This document shows positions 9,368 through 18,498 of a stretch of 64,000 nt of DNA, in pieces. The translations under genes were made by a program, and so were the position numbers. The notes under the pieces are model-generated. The model saw only the letters and a list, made by a program, of their open reading frames with translations, did no database searches and was not told the origin of the DNA. Within the stretch, counting starts at the first letter, position 1. Each line of letters opens with the position of its first letter. Source of the stretch: an uncultured Rhodobacterales bacterium (GTDB taxonomy: Bacteria; Pseudomonadota; Alphaproteobacteria; Rhodobacterales; Rhodobacteraceae); the NCBI GenBank assembly GCA_903873585.1, contig CAIQOV010000005.1, positions 21,168 to 85,167 of the forward strand, given 5' to 3'.

Positions 9368-10548
9368 CCAATCCACGCCGCATTTCGATCTTCGGGGTGA
9401 CAGGTTCGATCGGCGAAAGCACGGTTGATCTTTTGGCGCGCACGCAAGGCTATCAGGTCGTGGCACTTTCAGGCGGGCGCAATGTGGTGCGTTTGGCTGA
9501 AGTGGCGCGGCAGTTGCGGGCCGAGGTGGCTGTGGTGGCGGATGTTGCCCTATTGCCCGATCTGCGCGCCGCTTTGGCGGGCAGCGGGGTTGAGGCTGCT
9601 GCCGGCCCAAAGGCCATCATCGAGGCGGCCCTTCGCCCCGCCGATTGGGTGATGTCTGCCATCGTGGGGGCAGCGGGCCTAGCGCCGGGCCTTGCGGCCT
9701 TGACCACTGGGGCAACCTTGGCACTGGCCAATAAGGAAAGCCTTGTGACGGCAGGGCCGCTGATGCTGGCGACCGCTGCAAAACATGGCGCACGGATTTT
9801 GCCGGTGGATTCCGAACATTCCGCCATCTTCCAAGCGCTGGCGGGCGAAGACATCACAACCGTCGAGCGCATCATCCTGACCGCTTCCGGCGGGGCGCTG
9901 CGCGATTGGCCACTGGAAAAACTGGCCAGCGCCACGCTGCAAGACGCCTCGGCCCATCCCAACTGGGCGATGGGCCAACGCATCACCATCGACAGCGCAT
10001 CTATGTTTAACAAAGCGCTAGAGGTGATTGAAGCGAAAGAGTTTTTTGCCGTCACCCCTGCGCAGATCGAGGTGGTGATACACCCCGAATCGATCATCCA
10101 TTCCGCCGTGGCCTTTCACGACGGCGCAGTCATGGCCCACTTGGGCGCGCCCGATATGCGCCACGCCATCGGCTATGCGCTAAACTGGCCCGCCCGCGCA
10201 CCCTTGCCCGTGGCACGGCTTGATTTTGCGGCCCTTGGCAAGTTGACCTTCCGCGCCCCCGACCTTACCCGCTACCCCGCTTTGCGCTTGGCACAAGAGG
10301 TGATGCAGGCAGGTGGCTTGGCAGGGGCGGTGTTTAACGCCGCCAAAGAAGTGGCGCTGGATCACTTCATCGCGGGCCAGATCGGCTTTATGCAGATGTC
10401 GCACTTGGTCGAAGCCACAATCGGGCGGCTTTCTGCCGACCCGCAGATGGGGCAGGTTGCGACAAGCCTTGACGATGTCATGGCGATAGACCACCTCGCA
10501 CGGGTGGCAGCACGGGAATTGGCCTCGGGCATGACCAAGACAGCGTAA
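9364..10548 (+). CDS. dxr: 1-deoxy-D-xylulose 5-phosphate reductoisomerase
   Basis: Second step of the MEP isoprenoid pathway, NADPH-dependent, and it feeds the neighbouring uppS. The 394-residue protein shows the nucleotide-binding start RRISIFGVTGSIGESTVDL, ALANKESLVTAG, PVDSEHSAIFQAL and the metal/substrate segment HPNWAMGQRITIDSASMFNKALEVIEAK. The start is the ATG at 9364 in an ATGA overlap with cdsA. Confidence 0.96.
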   Translation: MTNPRRISIFGVTGSIGESTVDLLARTQGYQVVALSGGRNVVRLAEVARQLRAEVAVVADVALLPDLRAALAGSGVEAAAGPKAIIEAALRPADWVMSAIVGAAGLAPGLAALTTGATLALANKESLVTAGPLMLATAAKHGARILPVDSEHSAIFQALAGEDITTVERIILTASGGALRDWPLEKLASATLQDASAHPNWAMGQRITIDSASMFNKALEVIEAKEFFAVTPAQIEVVIHPESIIHSAVAFHDGAVMAHLGAPDMRHAIGYALNWPARAPLPVARLDFAALGKLTFRAPDLTRYPALRLAQEVMQAGGLAGAVFNAAKEVALDHFIAGQIGFMQMSHLVEATIGRLSADPQMGQVATSLDDVMAIDHLARVAARELASGMTKTA

Positions 10549-10561
10549 GGTTGGGCAAGCT

Positions 10562-11902
10562 ATGGATTTCGCAAGCAATATCGCCGACCTTTTAAGCTCG
10601 GTCTGGACTTTGGCCAGCTTTTTGGTGGCCATCGTGGTCATTGTTACGGTGCATGAATACGGCCATTACATCGTGGGGCGTTGGTGCGGCATTCAGGCAG
10701 AGGTTTTCTCGTTAGGGTTCGGTAAGCGCTTGTATGCGTGGACTGACAAACGCGGTACGCGGTGGCAGATTGCCTCTGTGCCCTTGGGCGGATTTGTGCG
10801 CTTTAAGGGCGATGCCGATGCCAGTTCGCGCGCCGATTTGGCTGCGCTGCAAGATCTTTCGGCCGCCCAAAAGCGCCAAACCATGAACGGCGCACCGCTT
10901 TGGGCGCGGGCGGCAACTGTGGTGGCGGGGCCTTTGGCGAACTTTCTGCTGGCGCTGGTTTTGTTTGCGGCGGTGATTTTGTGGAAAGGGGTCGCGGTTG
11001 ACCAGCCGACGATTGGCACTTTGAAAGACCTGCCCTTTGCCAGTCCGCATTTGCAAGTGGGTGACACGATCACAGCCATGGAAGGGCAGGCGACCCCTGA
11101 TCTGTCTACCTTCCTAAGCGTGGCAGATACCCTGTCTGAAAAATCGGTTGTTCATTACCAAGTCATACGCGATACCCAAAGCCTAAGCCTTGATGGCCCC
11201 AATCCCTTGCCGCCCTTTGCCGCCAGCGTGCAAAGCCCCAGTGCGGCGGAAGATGCGGGCATTCAGGCGGGGGATGTGATCTTAAAGGCCGCAGGCCAAG
11301 ATATCGCCAGCTTTAGCCAATTGCCGAAGCTGATCGAGGCGTCAGGCGGTGCCCCCGTTGATCTGACCCTGTGGCGCGCGGGTGAAACGCTTGATGTCAC
11401 CCTAACTCCGCGCCGCCGTGATCTGCCCACAGCCGACGGTGGCTTTGAAACCCGCTGGCTGATCGGCATCACCGGCGGCATGGTGTTTGACCCCTTGGTG
11501 CGCACACCGTCCGTTATTGAAGCGGTCAATCTGGCTTGGGCGCAAGGCTGGTACATGGCCAAGGTCAACCTGTCGGGCCTTGGCTATATGGTTGCGGGCA
11601 AGATCAGCAGTTGCAACGTGTCTTCGCCCATTGGCATGGCCAAAGCGGTGGGGGCTGCGGCGCGCTCTGGTTGGGAAAGTTTCTTGCAAACGCTGGCTTT
11701 GGTGTCGCTGTCGATCGGCTTGTTGAACCTGTTTCCCATTCCGGTGTTAGACGGCGGGCATCTGGTGTTTTATGCCTATGAGGCTGTTACGGGCCGCCCC
11801 CCCAATGCGCGTGCCTTGCAAGTGTTGATGATGGCAGGGGTTGGATTGCTGGGCGCGCTGATGCTGTTTGCGATTTTTAACGACGTGATCGGCTGCGTCT
11901 AA
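10562..11902 (+). CDS. rseP: Site-2 intramembrane zinc metalloprotease RseP
   Basis: Cleaves membrane-bound anti-sigma factors or signal peptide remnants within the inner membrane. The zinc site VHEYGHYIVG lies in the first membrane segment (about residue 30). One PDZ domain is clear in the middle (SPSAAEDAGIQAGDVILKAAGQDI), with a degenerate one before it (FASPHLQVGDTI). The LDGGHLVFY motif completes the active site near the C-terminus. Length 446 is normal. It lies between dxr and bamA as in most Proteobacteria. Confidence 0.95.
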   Translation: MDFASNIADLLSSVWTLASFLVAIVVIVTVHEYGHYIVGRWCGIQAEVFSLGFGKRLYAWTDKRGTRWQIASVPLGGFVRFKGDADASSRADLAALQDLSAAQKRQTMNGAPLWARAATVVAGPLANFLLALVLFAAVILWKGVAVDQPTIGTLKDLPFASPHLQVGDTITAMEGQATPDLSTFLSVADTLSEKSVVHYQVIRDTQSLSLDGPNPLPPFAASVQSPSAAEDAGIQAGDVILKAAGQDIASFSQLPKLIEASGGAPVDLTLWRAGETLDVTLTPRRRDLPTADGGFETRWLIGITGGMVFDPLVRTPSVIEAVNLAWAQGWYMAKVNLSGLGYMVAGKISSCNVSSPIGMAKAVGAAARSGWESFLQTLALVSLSIGLLNLFPIPVLDGGHLVFYAYEAVTGRPPNARALQVLMMAGVGLLGALMLFAIFNDVIGCV

Positions 11903-11976
11903 GCCGCAGTGCAAAACTTATCCACAGGAAATGGGCCAATCCGCCGCAAGGGTGCAGCACAGCCCCTTTGGTGCTT

Positions 11977-12005
11977 TTGACAAGGCGCGCACAAAAAGCT
12001 ACTTA
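11977..12005 (+). promoter_or_regulatory. Predicted sigma70-type promoter of bamA
   Basis: TTGACA at 11977-11982 and TACTTA at 12000-12005 are separated by 17 bases, which is a near-ideal housekeeping promoter. Transcription would start around 12012, giving about 50 bases of leader before the chosen bamA start. A perfect DnaA-box sequence TTATCCACA lies 51 bases upstream at 11918-11926. Confidence 0.65.
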
Positions 12006-12061
12006 AGTTCAAGCAGGTGCCACAATGGGCCCTTGCAGCACTTGGGCGAGGCTGTGGCAAG

Positions 12062-14518
12062 ATGAACATGGGCAAGAACGAAGCGGCAAAGGGCGTGGCG
12101 CGCAAGCGTCTGGGGCTTGGGCCAACGGGCAATTTGATCCTTGCCGCAGGCTTTGGTCTGATGGGAACCGGCGTGATGGTCGCCGTGGTGAGGGCGCAAA
12201 CCGCCGACACCTCTGGCCTGTCGTTGGGGATAGAGGAAACGGCCCCCGCCCAGCCTTTGGCCCCCGTGCCCGCTGGCTATACCTTTGATAACGTGACGGT
12301 TGAGGGCAACGATAAAGTCGACGTGCCCACGATTGTTGCCTTCTTGGGCCTGCCCAAGGGACAAGTCGTGACAGATGCCGCCCTGAATGACGCCTATCAG
12401 CGCATCGTCGCCTCTGGCCTGTTTGCGCGGGTAGAGCTGGTGACGGGCGCGGATGGCTTGCTGATCAAAGTGGTGGAAAACCCGATGATCGGCACGATTG
12501 ATTATCAAGGCAATGCCCTGATCAAAGACCCCGATATCGAGAAATTTATCAAAGAGAAAACCGGCCAAGTCTATTCGCCCGCCGGAGCCGAGGCTGATGC
12601 CGCCATCATCGCCGAAGCCTACCGCCAAAACGGCCGCATGGCGGCCACCGTGACACCCCGTATCATCCGCCGCGCGCACAACACTGTCGATGTGGTGTTT
12701 GAAATCGTTGAAGGATCGGTTGCCGAAGTGGCGCGGGTTAGCTTTGTGGGCAACAAAGACTTCTCTGATTACCGCCTGCGCCAGATTCTTTCGACCAAAC
12801 AGGCCGGCATTCTGCACAACCTGATCCAGCGCGATATGTTCCAAGTCGACCGGATCGAAACCGACAAAAAGTTGCTGGGCGATTTTTATCTGTCGCATGG
12901 CTATCTGGATTTCCAGATCCTTGACGCCGGTGCCACCTATGCCCGCGACCGCAACGCAACTTTCATGACCTTCACCATTTCCGAAGGCCAAAGCTTCACC
13001 GTGGGCAAAGTTTCCACGATTTCCGAAGTCGAAGGCGTTGATCCGGCGGAATATGACACGCTGCGCCGCCTGCGTACGGGCGTGACCTATACCCCCACAC
13101 TCATCCAAAACAATGTCGAGGCGATGGAGTCGTTAGCCCTGAAACACGGGCTGAACTTTGTCACGGTTGAACCGCGCGTCACACGCAACGACCGCGATGG
13201 CACGGTGGATGTGGTGTTTGCTATCACCAAAGGCCCGCGCATCTTTGTCGAGCGGATTGATATTGAAGGCAACACAACCACGCTTGATTCGGTGATCCGC
13301 CGCCAGTTCCGCGCTGTCGAAGGCGATCCGCTGAACCCGCGCGAAATTGCCCAAGCCGCCGAACGCATCCGCGCGCTTGGCTTTTTTGGCGATGTTCAGG
13401 TTGATAAAGTGCCCGGCAATGCGCCCGACCAAGATGTGGTCAAAGTGGCCGTAACCGAAGCGCCCACAGGCTCGCTCAGCCTTGGGGCCAGCTATGGCAT
13501 GTCGACCGGTTTTGGCCTGAACTTGGGCTTTTCGGAACGCAACTTCTTGGGCCGTGGTCAGGGCTTAACGCTCAACGTGCAAACCGGCTCTGACAATCTG
13601 GACAGCAAAATCGCCTTCAATGAACCGGCCTTCTTGGGCCGCGATCTAAGCTTTGGCTTTGCGGCGGGGTATAACAAGACCACTCAGCAAAACTCGAACT
13701 ACGACAAGACCGTGATCAGCCTGTCGCCCTCGCTTGGCTTTGCGGTCAGCGATCTGGCGCGGGTGCGGGTGAATTACACCGTGTCGAGTGAAGACCTTTC
13801 CAACGTGGGTTCCTCCACCTCGTCGAACTCTTCGCCGATTTTGCAAGAAGAATCCGGCTCTGCCATCCGCTCGTCAGTGGGCTATACCTACACATGGGAT
13901 GACCGCAATTCGGGCTTGCATCCCAATGGCGGCGTGATGGTGCAGTTTGGCAATGACTTTGCCGGATTGGGCGGCGATGTCAGGGTGGTGCAGACGACAG
14001 TTAAAGCTTTGGCCGAAACCAAAGTGCTGCACGGCGACATGACCCTGCGCGCCTCGTTTGAAGGGGGGGCTGTCACGGGATACGGCGATTATGTCACCCG
14101 CGTGACCGACCGCTACCTGTCGGCAGGCACCTTGCACGGCTTTGAACCCAACGGCATCGGCCCGCGCGATTTGAACGCGGTCAACAAAGATGCATTGGGT
14201 GGCAACTACTTCTCGGCTGCCCATCTGGAAGCGTCATTCCCCGTTGGCCTACCCGAAGAATACGGCATTTCTGGTGGCGCTTTCATTGAGGCGGGCTCGG
14301 TTTGGGGCCTGAATAATACGGCAGGTCTTGCCAAAGTAGATGGCAACCCTCCAGACGGAACCGTCGACGATTCGATGCACATTCGCACCGTCGCGGGCCT
14401 GTCTGTTTATTGGACCACGCCTTTGGGCCCGCTGCGGTTCGATTTTACCCGTGCTGGTGCCAAGGAAAGCTATGACAAAGAGCAGACCTTCGACTTTACC
14501 ATCGCAACCAAGTTCTAA
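12062..14518 (+). CDS. bamA: Outer membrane protein assembly factor BamA
   Basis: Central barrel of the BAM machine that inserts beta-barrel proteins into the outer membrane. About 818 residues: a signal peptide (hydrophobic ILAAGFGLMGTGVMVAVV ending at AQT), periplasmic POTRA repeats such as YTFDNVTVEGNDKVDVPTIV, VAEVARVSFVGNKDFSDYRLR and FVERIDIEGNTTTLDSVIRRQF, then the barrel (GASYGMSTGFGLNLGFSERNFLGRGQ). It ends with FTIATKF, a proper C-terminal barrel signature. The ATG at 12062 is preferred over 12017 because the predicted transcript starts near 12012 and GAGG lies upstream. Confidence 0.95.
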   Translation: MNMGKNEAAKGVARKRLGLGPTGNLILAAGFGLMGTGVMVAVVRAQTADTSGLSLGIEETAPAQPLAPVPAGYTFDNVTVEGNDKVDVPTIVAFLGLPKGQVVTDAALNDAYQRIVASGLFARVELVTGADGLLIKVVENPMIGTIDYQGNALIKDPDIEKFIKEKTGQVYSPAGAEADAAIIAEAYRQNGRMAATVTPRIIRRAHNTVDVVFEIVEGSVAEVARVSFVGNKDFSDYRLRQILSTKQAGILHNLIQRDMFQVDRIETDKKLLGDFYLSHGYLDFQILDAGATYARDRNATFMTFTISEGQSFTVGKVSTISEVEGVDPAEYDTLRRLRTGVTYTPTLIQNNVEAMESLALKHGLNFVTVEPRVTRNDRDGTVDVVFAITKGPRIFVERIDIEGNTTTLDSVIRRQFRAVEGDPLNPREIAQAAERIRALGFFGDVQVDKVPGNAPDQDVVKVAVTEAPTGSLSLGASYGMSTGFGLNLGFSERNFLGRGQGLTLNVQTGSDNLDSKIAFNEPAFLGRDLSFGFAAGYNKTTQQNSNYDKTVISLSPSLGFAVSDLARVRVNYTVSSEDLSNVGSSTSSNSSPILQEESGSAIRSSVGYTYTWDDRNSGLHPNGGVMVQFGNDFAGLGGDVRVVQTTVKALAETKVLHGDMTLRASFEGGAVTGYGDYVTRVTDRYLSAGTLHGFEPNGIGPRDLNAVNKDALGGNYFSAAHLEASFPVGLPEEYGISGGAFIEAGSVWGLNNTAGLAKVDGNPPDGTVDDSMHIRTVAGLSVYWTTPLGPLRFDFTRAGAKESYDKEQTFDFTIATKF

Positions 14519-14528
14519 GGCGTTCTTG

Positions 14529-15182
14529 ATGGCGCATCGCCCCAAAGGCCAGTCTTCAAAAGGCCAGTCTTTTGGGCGTTGGGTGCGCGCACTTGTCTTG
14601 GGCGCGCTTATTGCAGGGGGCGCGCCGCTTTTCGCGCAAACTCCCGCACCTGCGGCCCAAGTGCTGACGCTTGATCAAGACCGCCTCTATGCCGAATCGG
14701 CGTACGGTAAGGCGCTGGAAGCGCGCGTGACCGCCGCAAATCAGCAGCTATCCGCCGAAAACCGCAAAATCGAACAAGATTTGGCCGCCGAAGAGGCCGA
14801 CCTGACGCAAAAGCGCCCCACCATGTCTGCCGCTGCCTTTCAAACCTTGGCCGATGCTTTTGACGCCAAGGTTGAACAGGTGCGCGCCGACCAAGCCGCC
14901 AAGATCGAAGCGATGAAGACCCAGCGAGAAGAGGGGCGTAAAGCCTTCTTCCAAGCGACCGTTCCGATCTTGGGCGAGTTGATGCAGCAGATGGGGGCCT
15001 TTGCCATTTTGAACCGCTCTGCCGTGGTGCTGGCCTTTGATTCGATTGATGTCACCGACCGCGCCATCAAAGCGCTGGATGCCAAGTTGGGCGATGGCAG
15101 CACCCAAGGCACCACCGGCCCGCGCTTGCCCGCGCCCCCCGCCGATGGCATAGCCCTTGGCGCTGTGGCACCTGCGCCTTAA
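14529..15182 (+). CDS. OmpH/Skp family periplasmic chaperone
   Basis: Holdase for unfolded outer-membrane proteins. 217 residues: a basic N-terminus followed by a hydrophobic signal segment (ALVLGALIAGGAPLFAQ), then LTLDQDRLYAESAYGKALE and a long charged coiled-coil helix pair, ending in a Pro/Ala-rich tail. The start follows bamA by ten bases. The frame is open further upstream inside bamA, but the signal peptide fixes this ATG. Confidence 0.88.
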   Translation: MAHRPKGQSSKGQSFGRWVRALVLGALIAGGAPLFAQTPAPAAQVLTLDQDRLYAESAYGKALEARVTAANQQLSAENRKIEQDLAAEEADLTQKRPTMSAAAFQTLADAFDAKVEQVRADQAAKIEAMKTQREEGRKAFFQATVPILGELMQQMGAFAILNRSAVVLAFDSIDVTDRAIKALDAKLGDGSTQGTTGPRLPAPPADGIALGAVAPAP

Positions 15183-15266
15183 GCCCAAGCCTGCTTGTCC
15201 TGCCCGTGCCAAGTTGTTACTCACAGGCAAAAGAATGCTCCCGACACGGGTGCGAAGGGGGACGAT

Positions 15267-15734
15267 ATGACAGACACACCCACACCGATGCTGGAAGCCG
15301 ATCTTGCGCTGATCAAGCGGATCATCCCGCACCGCTACCCGTTCTTGCTGATCGACAAGGTGCGCGATGTAGTCTTGAACGAAAGCTGTGTCGGGGTGAA
15401 ATGCGTCACCAATTCCGAGCCGCATTTTCAGGGCCACTTTCCCGATATGCCCATCATGCCCGGTGTGATGATTATTGAAGCTATGGCCCAAACTTCGGGC
15501 GTTTTGGTCGGCCTGTCGATGGATCTGGTCGATAAACAGGCCAAGGTCTTCTTCATGGGCGTCGACAATGTGAAGTTCCGCCGCAAAGTTGTGCCCGGTG
15601 ATGTGCTGGAACTGCACGTCAAAGCGCTGCGCGGCGGTGGCAAGGTGTGGAAGTTCGAAGGCCGCGCTACGGTGGATGGCGATTTGGCAACCGAAGCCAC
15701 CTTTACCGCCATGTTCGACCTGCCCAAGGCGTAA
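15267..15734 (+). CDS. fabZ: 3-hydroxyacyl-ACP dehydratase FabZ
   Basis: Dehydrates 3-hydroxyacyl-ACP in fatty acid synthesis and balances lipid A against phospholipid precursors. The 155-residue hot-dog protein has [14 protein letters not shown], the catalytic His in [22 protein letters not shown], and [19 protein letters not shown] precedes the ATG. lpxA begins one base after its stop. In many alphaproteobacteria lpxD sits between ompH and fabZ; here that space is only 84 bases. Confidence 0.96.
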   Translation: MTDTPTPMLEADLALIKRIIPHRYPFLLIDKVRDVVLNESCVGVKCVTNSEPHFQGHFPDMPIMPGVMIIEAMAQTSGVLVGLSMDLVDKQAKVFFMGVDNVKFRRKVVPGDVLELHVKALRGGGKVWKFEGRATVDGDLATEATFTAMFDLPKA

Positions 15735-15735
15735 G

Positions 15736-16515
15736 ATGGCCATTCACCCCTCCTCAATCGTTGATCCTGCGGCGCGTTTGGGCGCGGGGGTGCATATTGG
15801 GCCGTTCTGTGTGATCGGCCCCGATGTCACCTTGGGCGACGGGGTTGACGTGAAGTCGCACGCCGTTGTGACAGGGTGGACAGAGGTTGGCGCGGGCAGC
15901 GTGATCTTCCCCCACGCCACTGTGGGAGAGGTGCCGCAAGACCTGAAATATCGCGGCGAACGCACCCGCCTGATCATAGGCGCGCGCTGCAAGATCCGCG
16001 AAAGTGTCACGCTGAACACCGGTACCGACGGCGGCGGCGGTGTCACCCAAGTGGGCGACGATTGCTTGCTGATGACGGGCGCACATGTTGGCCACGATGC
16101 CCGCCTTGGCAACCGTGTGATCTTGGCCAATGGTGTGGCGATTGCCGGACATTGCCAGATTGGCGACGATGTGATTGTGGGCGGCCTGTCGGGCATCCAC
16201 CAATGGGTGCGCATCGGGCAGGGTGCTATCATTGGCGCTGTCACGATGGTGACGAATGACGTGATCCCCTACGGTCTTGTGCAAGGCCCGCGCGGTGAGT
16301 TGGATGGGCTAAACCTTGTGGGCCTAAAACGGCGCGGCTTAGATCGTGCCGCTATCACCGCCCTGCGCCACGCTTACGACTCTTTGGCCAAGGGCGAGGG
16401 CACGTTCTTAGACCGTGCGCGCCTTTTGGCCGAAACGGGCGAAACGGATGAGGTGCGCGCCATGGCGGGCTTTATCTTGTCAGGGTCTGACCGTTCATTC
16501 CTGACGCCGAAATGA
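15736..16515 (+). CDS. lpxA: Acyl-ACP--UDP-N-acetylglucosamine O-acyltransferase
   Basis: First step of lipid A synthesis, attaching a 3-hydroxyacyl chain to UDP-GlcNAc. The 259-residue protein is made of left-handed beta-helix hexapeptide repeats (AAGRLGAGV-like start, IGPFCVIGPDVTLGDGV) with the catalytic His in the GAHVGHDARLGNRV region. It has the usual C-terminal helical part with LKRRGLDRAAITALRHAY. It is coupled to fabZ upstream and overlaps lpxI by four bases. Confidence 0.96.
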   Translation: MAIHPSSIVDPAARLGAGVHIGPFCVIGPDVTLGDGVDVKSHAVVTGWTEVGAGSVIFPHATVGEVPQDLKYRGERTRLIIGARCKIRESVTLNTGTDGGGGVTQVGDDCLLMTGAHVGHDARLGNRVILANGVAIAGHCQIGDDVIVGGLSGIHQWVRIGQGAIIGAVTMVTNDVIPYGLVQGPRGELDGLNLVGLKRRGLDRAAITALRHAYDSLAKGEGTFLDRARLLAETGETDEVRAMAGFILSGSDRSFLTPK

Positions 16516-17309
16516 CGCGGTTGGCGCTGGTTGCAGGGCGGGGTTCATTGCCTGCGGCTTTGGTCGCAGAACTGCCCGAACGCCCCTATATCTGCGCGCT
16601 GGATGGCTTTGCGCCCGAAGGCTTAACGCCCGACCTTAGCTTTCGCATCGAACGCTTGGTGCCCTTTCTGCGCCACCTGACCGACCAAGGCATCACCCGC
16701 GTGGCCTTTGCGGGTGCTGTCAGCCGCCCGCGCCTTGACCCTTCGCTGTTTGATGCCGCCACGGCCCAACTTGTGCCCCACCTGATGGCCGCATTCGCCG
16801 CGGGCGACGATGCCACCTTGCGCGCCATTCTGGCCCTGTTCGAAGACAGTGGCATTGCGGTCGAAGGTGTCGAAACCCTCGCCCCGCGCCTTTTGCCGCA
16901 AGCGGGCCTGTTGGCGGGTGTTTTGCCACCACAGGCCGAGGCTGATGCCGCACGCGCTGAGGCGATCGTCGCGGCCCTTGGTGCTGTTGATGTGGGGCAG
17001 GGCTGTGTGGTGGTGGGCGGGCTGTGTTTGGGCGTAGAGGCTTTGCCCGGCACGGATCAGATGTTGGCGCAGGTGGCTTCCCTGCCGCAATCCATGCGCC
17101 CCAAGGGGCAGGGCCTGTTCTACAAAGCCGCCAAGCCCGGTCAAGACCGCCGTGTCGATCTGCCCACCATTGGCCCCGCCACTCTGCGCGGTGTGGCGGA
17201 TGCGGGCCTATCTGGCTTGGCCTTTCAGGCGGGATCGGTGATCTGCCTTGATCTGCCCCAGATGAAAGCCGTAGCGCACGAAACAGGCCTGTTCCTGTGG
17301 GCGCGCTGA
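16512..17309 (+). CDS. lpxI: UDP-2,3-diacylglucosamine diphosphatase LpxI (DUF1009)
   Basis: Hydrolyses UDP-2,3-diacylglucosamine to lipid X; it is the alphaproteobacterial replacement for LpxH. The 265-residue protein begins LALVAGRGSLPAALV and has VAFAGAVSRPRLDPS in the N-terminal half. The C-terminal domain contains GQGCVVVGGLCLGVEALPGTDQML and ADAGLSGLAFQAGSVI. Its place between lpxA and lpxB is the standard context. ATGA overlap with lpxA. Confidence 0.93.
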   Translation: MTRLALVAGRGSLPAALVAELPERPYICALDGFAPEGLTPDLSFRIERLVPFLRHLTDQGITRVAFAGAVSRPRLDPSLFDAATAQLVPHLMAAFAAGDDATLRAILALFEDSGIAVEGVETLAPRLLPQAGLLAGVLPPQAEADAARAEAIVAALGAVDVGQGCVVVGGLCLGVEALPGTDQMLAQVASLPQSMRPKGQGLFYKAAKPGQDRRVDLPTIGPATLRGVADAGLSGLAFQAGSVICLDLPQMKAVAHETGLFLWAR

Positions 17310-18445
17310 CATTTTTCCTGATCGCCGGAGAGCCTTCGGGTGACAAGCTGGGCGCTGCGCTAATGGCGGGCTTGCGACGGCTGCACACAGAGGTGCGTTT
17401 TAGCGGCATCGGTGGCCCCTTGATGCAGGCGCAGGGCATGACATCGCTGTTCCCGATGGAGGAACTGTCGGTGATGGGGTTGGCAGAGGTGCTGCCGAAA
17501 TACTTCCCCCTCAAACGTCGCATTGCCCAAGCGGCTGAGGCGGCTGTGGCGGCAAAGCCTGCCGCGCTGATCACCATCGACAGCCCCGATTTCTGCCTGC
17601 GTGTGGCAAAGCTCGTCAAAGCCGCCAAGCCCGATCTGCGCACGATCCATTATGTTGCACCTTCCGTTTGGGCATGGCGGCCAAAGCGGGCGGCGAAGAT
17701 GGCGGGGGTGGTGGACCATGTGCTGGCCCTGCTGCCGTTCGAGCCGCCCTATATGACAGCGGCGGGGATGACCTGTGATTTTGTGGGCCATCCGGTGGTG
17801 GCAGAGGCTTTGGCGAGCGATGCCGAACGCGAGGCTTTCGCCCAAACCCAGCGCCCGATGATCCTGTGCCTACCCGGTTCGCGCAAATCCGAAGTCGCCC
17901 GCTTGGCCCCGATCTTTGGGCAAGCGCTGGCGCTGATGGCGGAACAGCATCCGCAGCTAAGCGTGGTTTTGCCCACACTGCCGCATCTGGCAGTCTTGGT
18001 GCAAAGCCTAACGCAGGATTGGGCCGTGAAGCCGCGCCTTATCCTTGACCCTTCCGATAAACGTGCCGCTTTTGCGTTGGCCGATGTGGCGCTTGCCGCC
18101 TCGGGCACGGTGTCGTTGGAACTCGCCGCCAATCAAACGCCCATGGTGATCGCCTATGCGATGCATCCGTTTTCGTTTTGGGCGATGAAGCGCATGGCGC
18201 TGATTGATACGGTGACACTGGTCAATCTGGTGGCCGAAAGTCGCAGCGTGCCGGAACTGCTTGGCCCCGCCTGCACGCCGCAAGCCATAGCAACGGCCTT
18301 GCAAGCCGTGCTGGCCGACCCAACCGCGCAACGTGCTGCCATGCAGACGACGATGACGCGCCTTGGCCTTGGTGGCGAAGCGCCCGGGCTGCGCGCGGCA
18401 AGGTCAGTCTTGGCCCATCTGCCCCCACTTGCCGCGCGGGCTTGA
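17297..18445 (+). CDS. lpxB: Lipid-A-disaccharide synthase
   Basis: Joins UDP-2,3-diacylglucosamine and lipid X into the lipid A disaccharide. The 382-residue GT19 protein starts FFLIAGEPSGDKLGAALM, then has FSGIGGPLMQAQG, HYVAPSVWAWRPKRAAKM, VGHPVVAEA and LCLPGSRKSEVARL, with ALAASGTVSLELA near the end. The start is a GTG at 17297, 13 bases inside lpxI, because the conserved N-terminus needs it. This is the last gene of the envelope cluster. Confidence 0.95.
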   Translation: MGALTFFLIAGEPSGDKLGAALMAGLRRLHTEVRFSGIGGPLMQAQGMTSLFPMEELSVMGLAEVLPKYFPLKRRIAQAAEAAVAAKPAALITIDSPDFCLRVAKLVKAAKPDLRTIHYVAPSVWAWRPKRAAKMAGVVDHVLALLPFEPPYMTAAGMTCDFVGHPVVAEALASDAEREAFAQTQRPMILCLPGSRKSEVARLAPIFGQALALMAEQHPQLSVVLPTLPHLAVLVQSLTQDWAVKPRLILDPSDKRAAFALADVALAASGTVSLELAANQTPMVIAYAMHPFSFWAMKRMALIDTVTLVNLVAESRSVPELLGPACTPQAIATALQAVLADPTAQRAAMQTTMTRLGLGGEAPGLRAARSVLAHLPPLAARA

Positions 18446-18498
18446 CTTCACAAGGGTGGCCCGCTTTGACAGGTGTAGAGTAAAAGCAGGGGCAAGTC

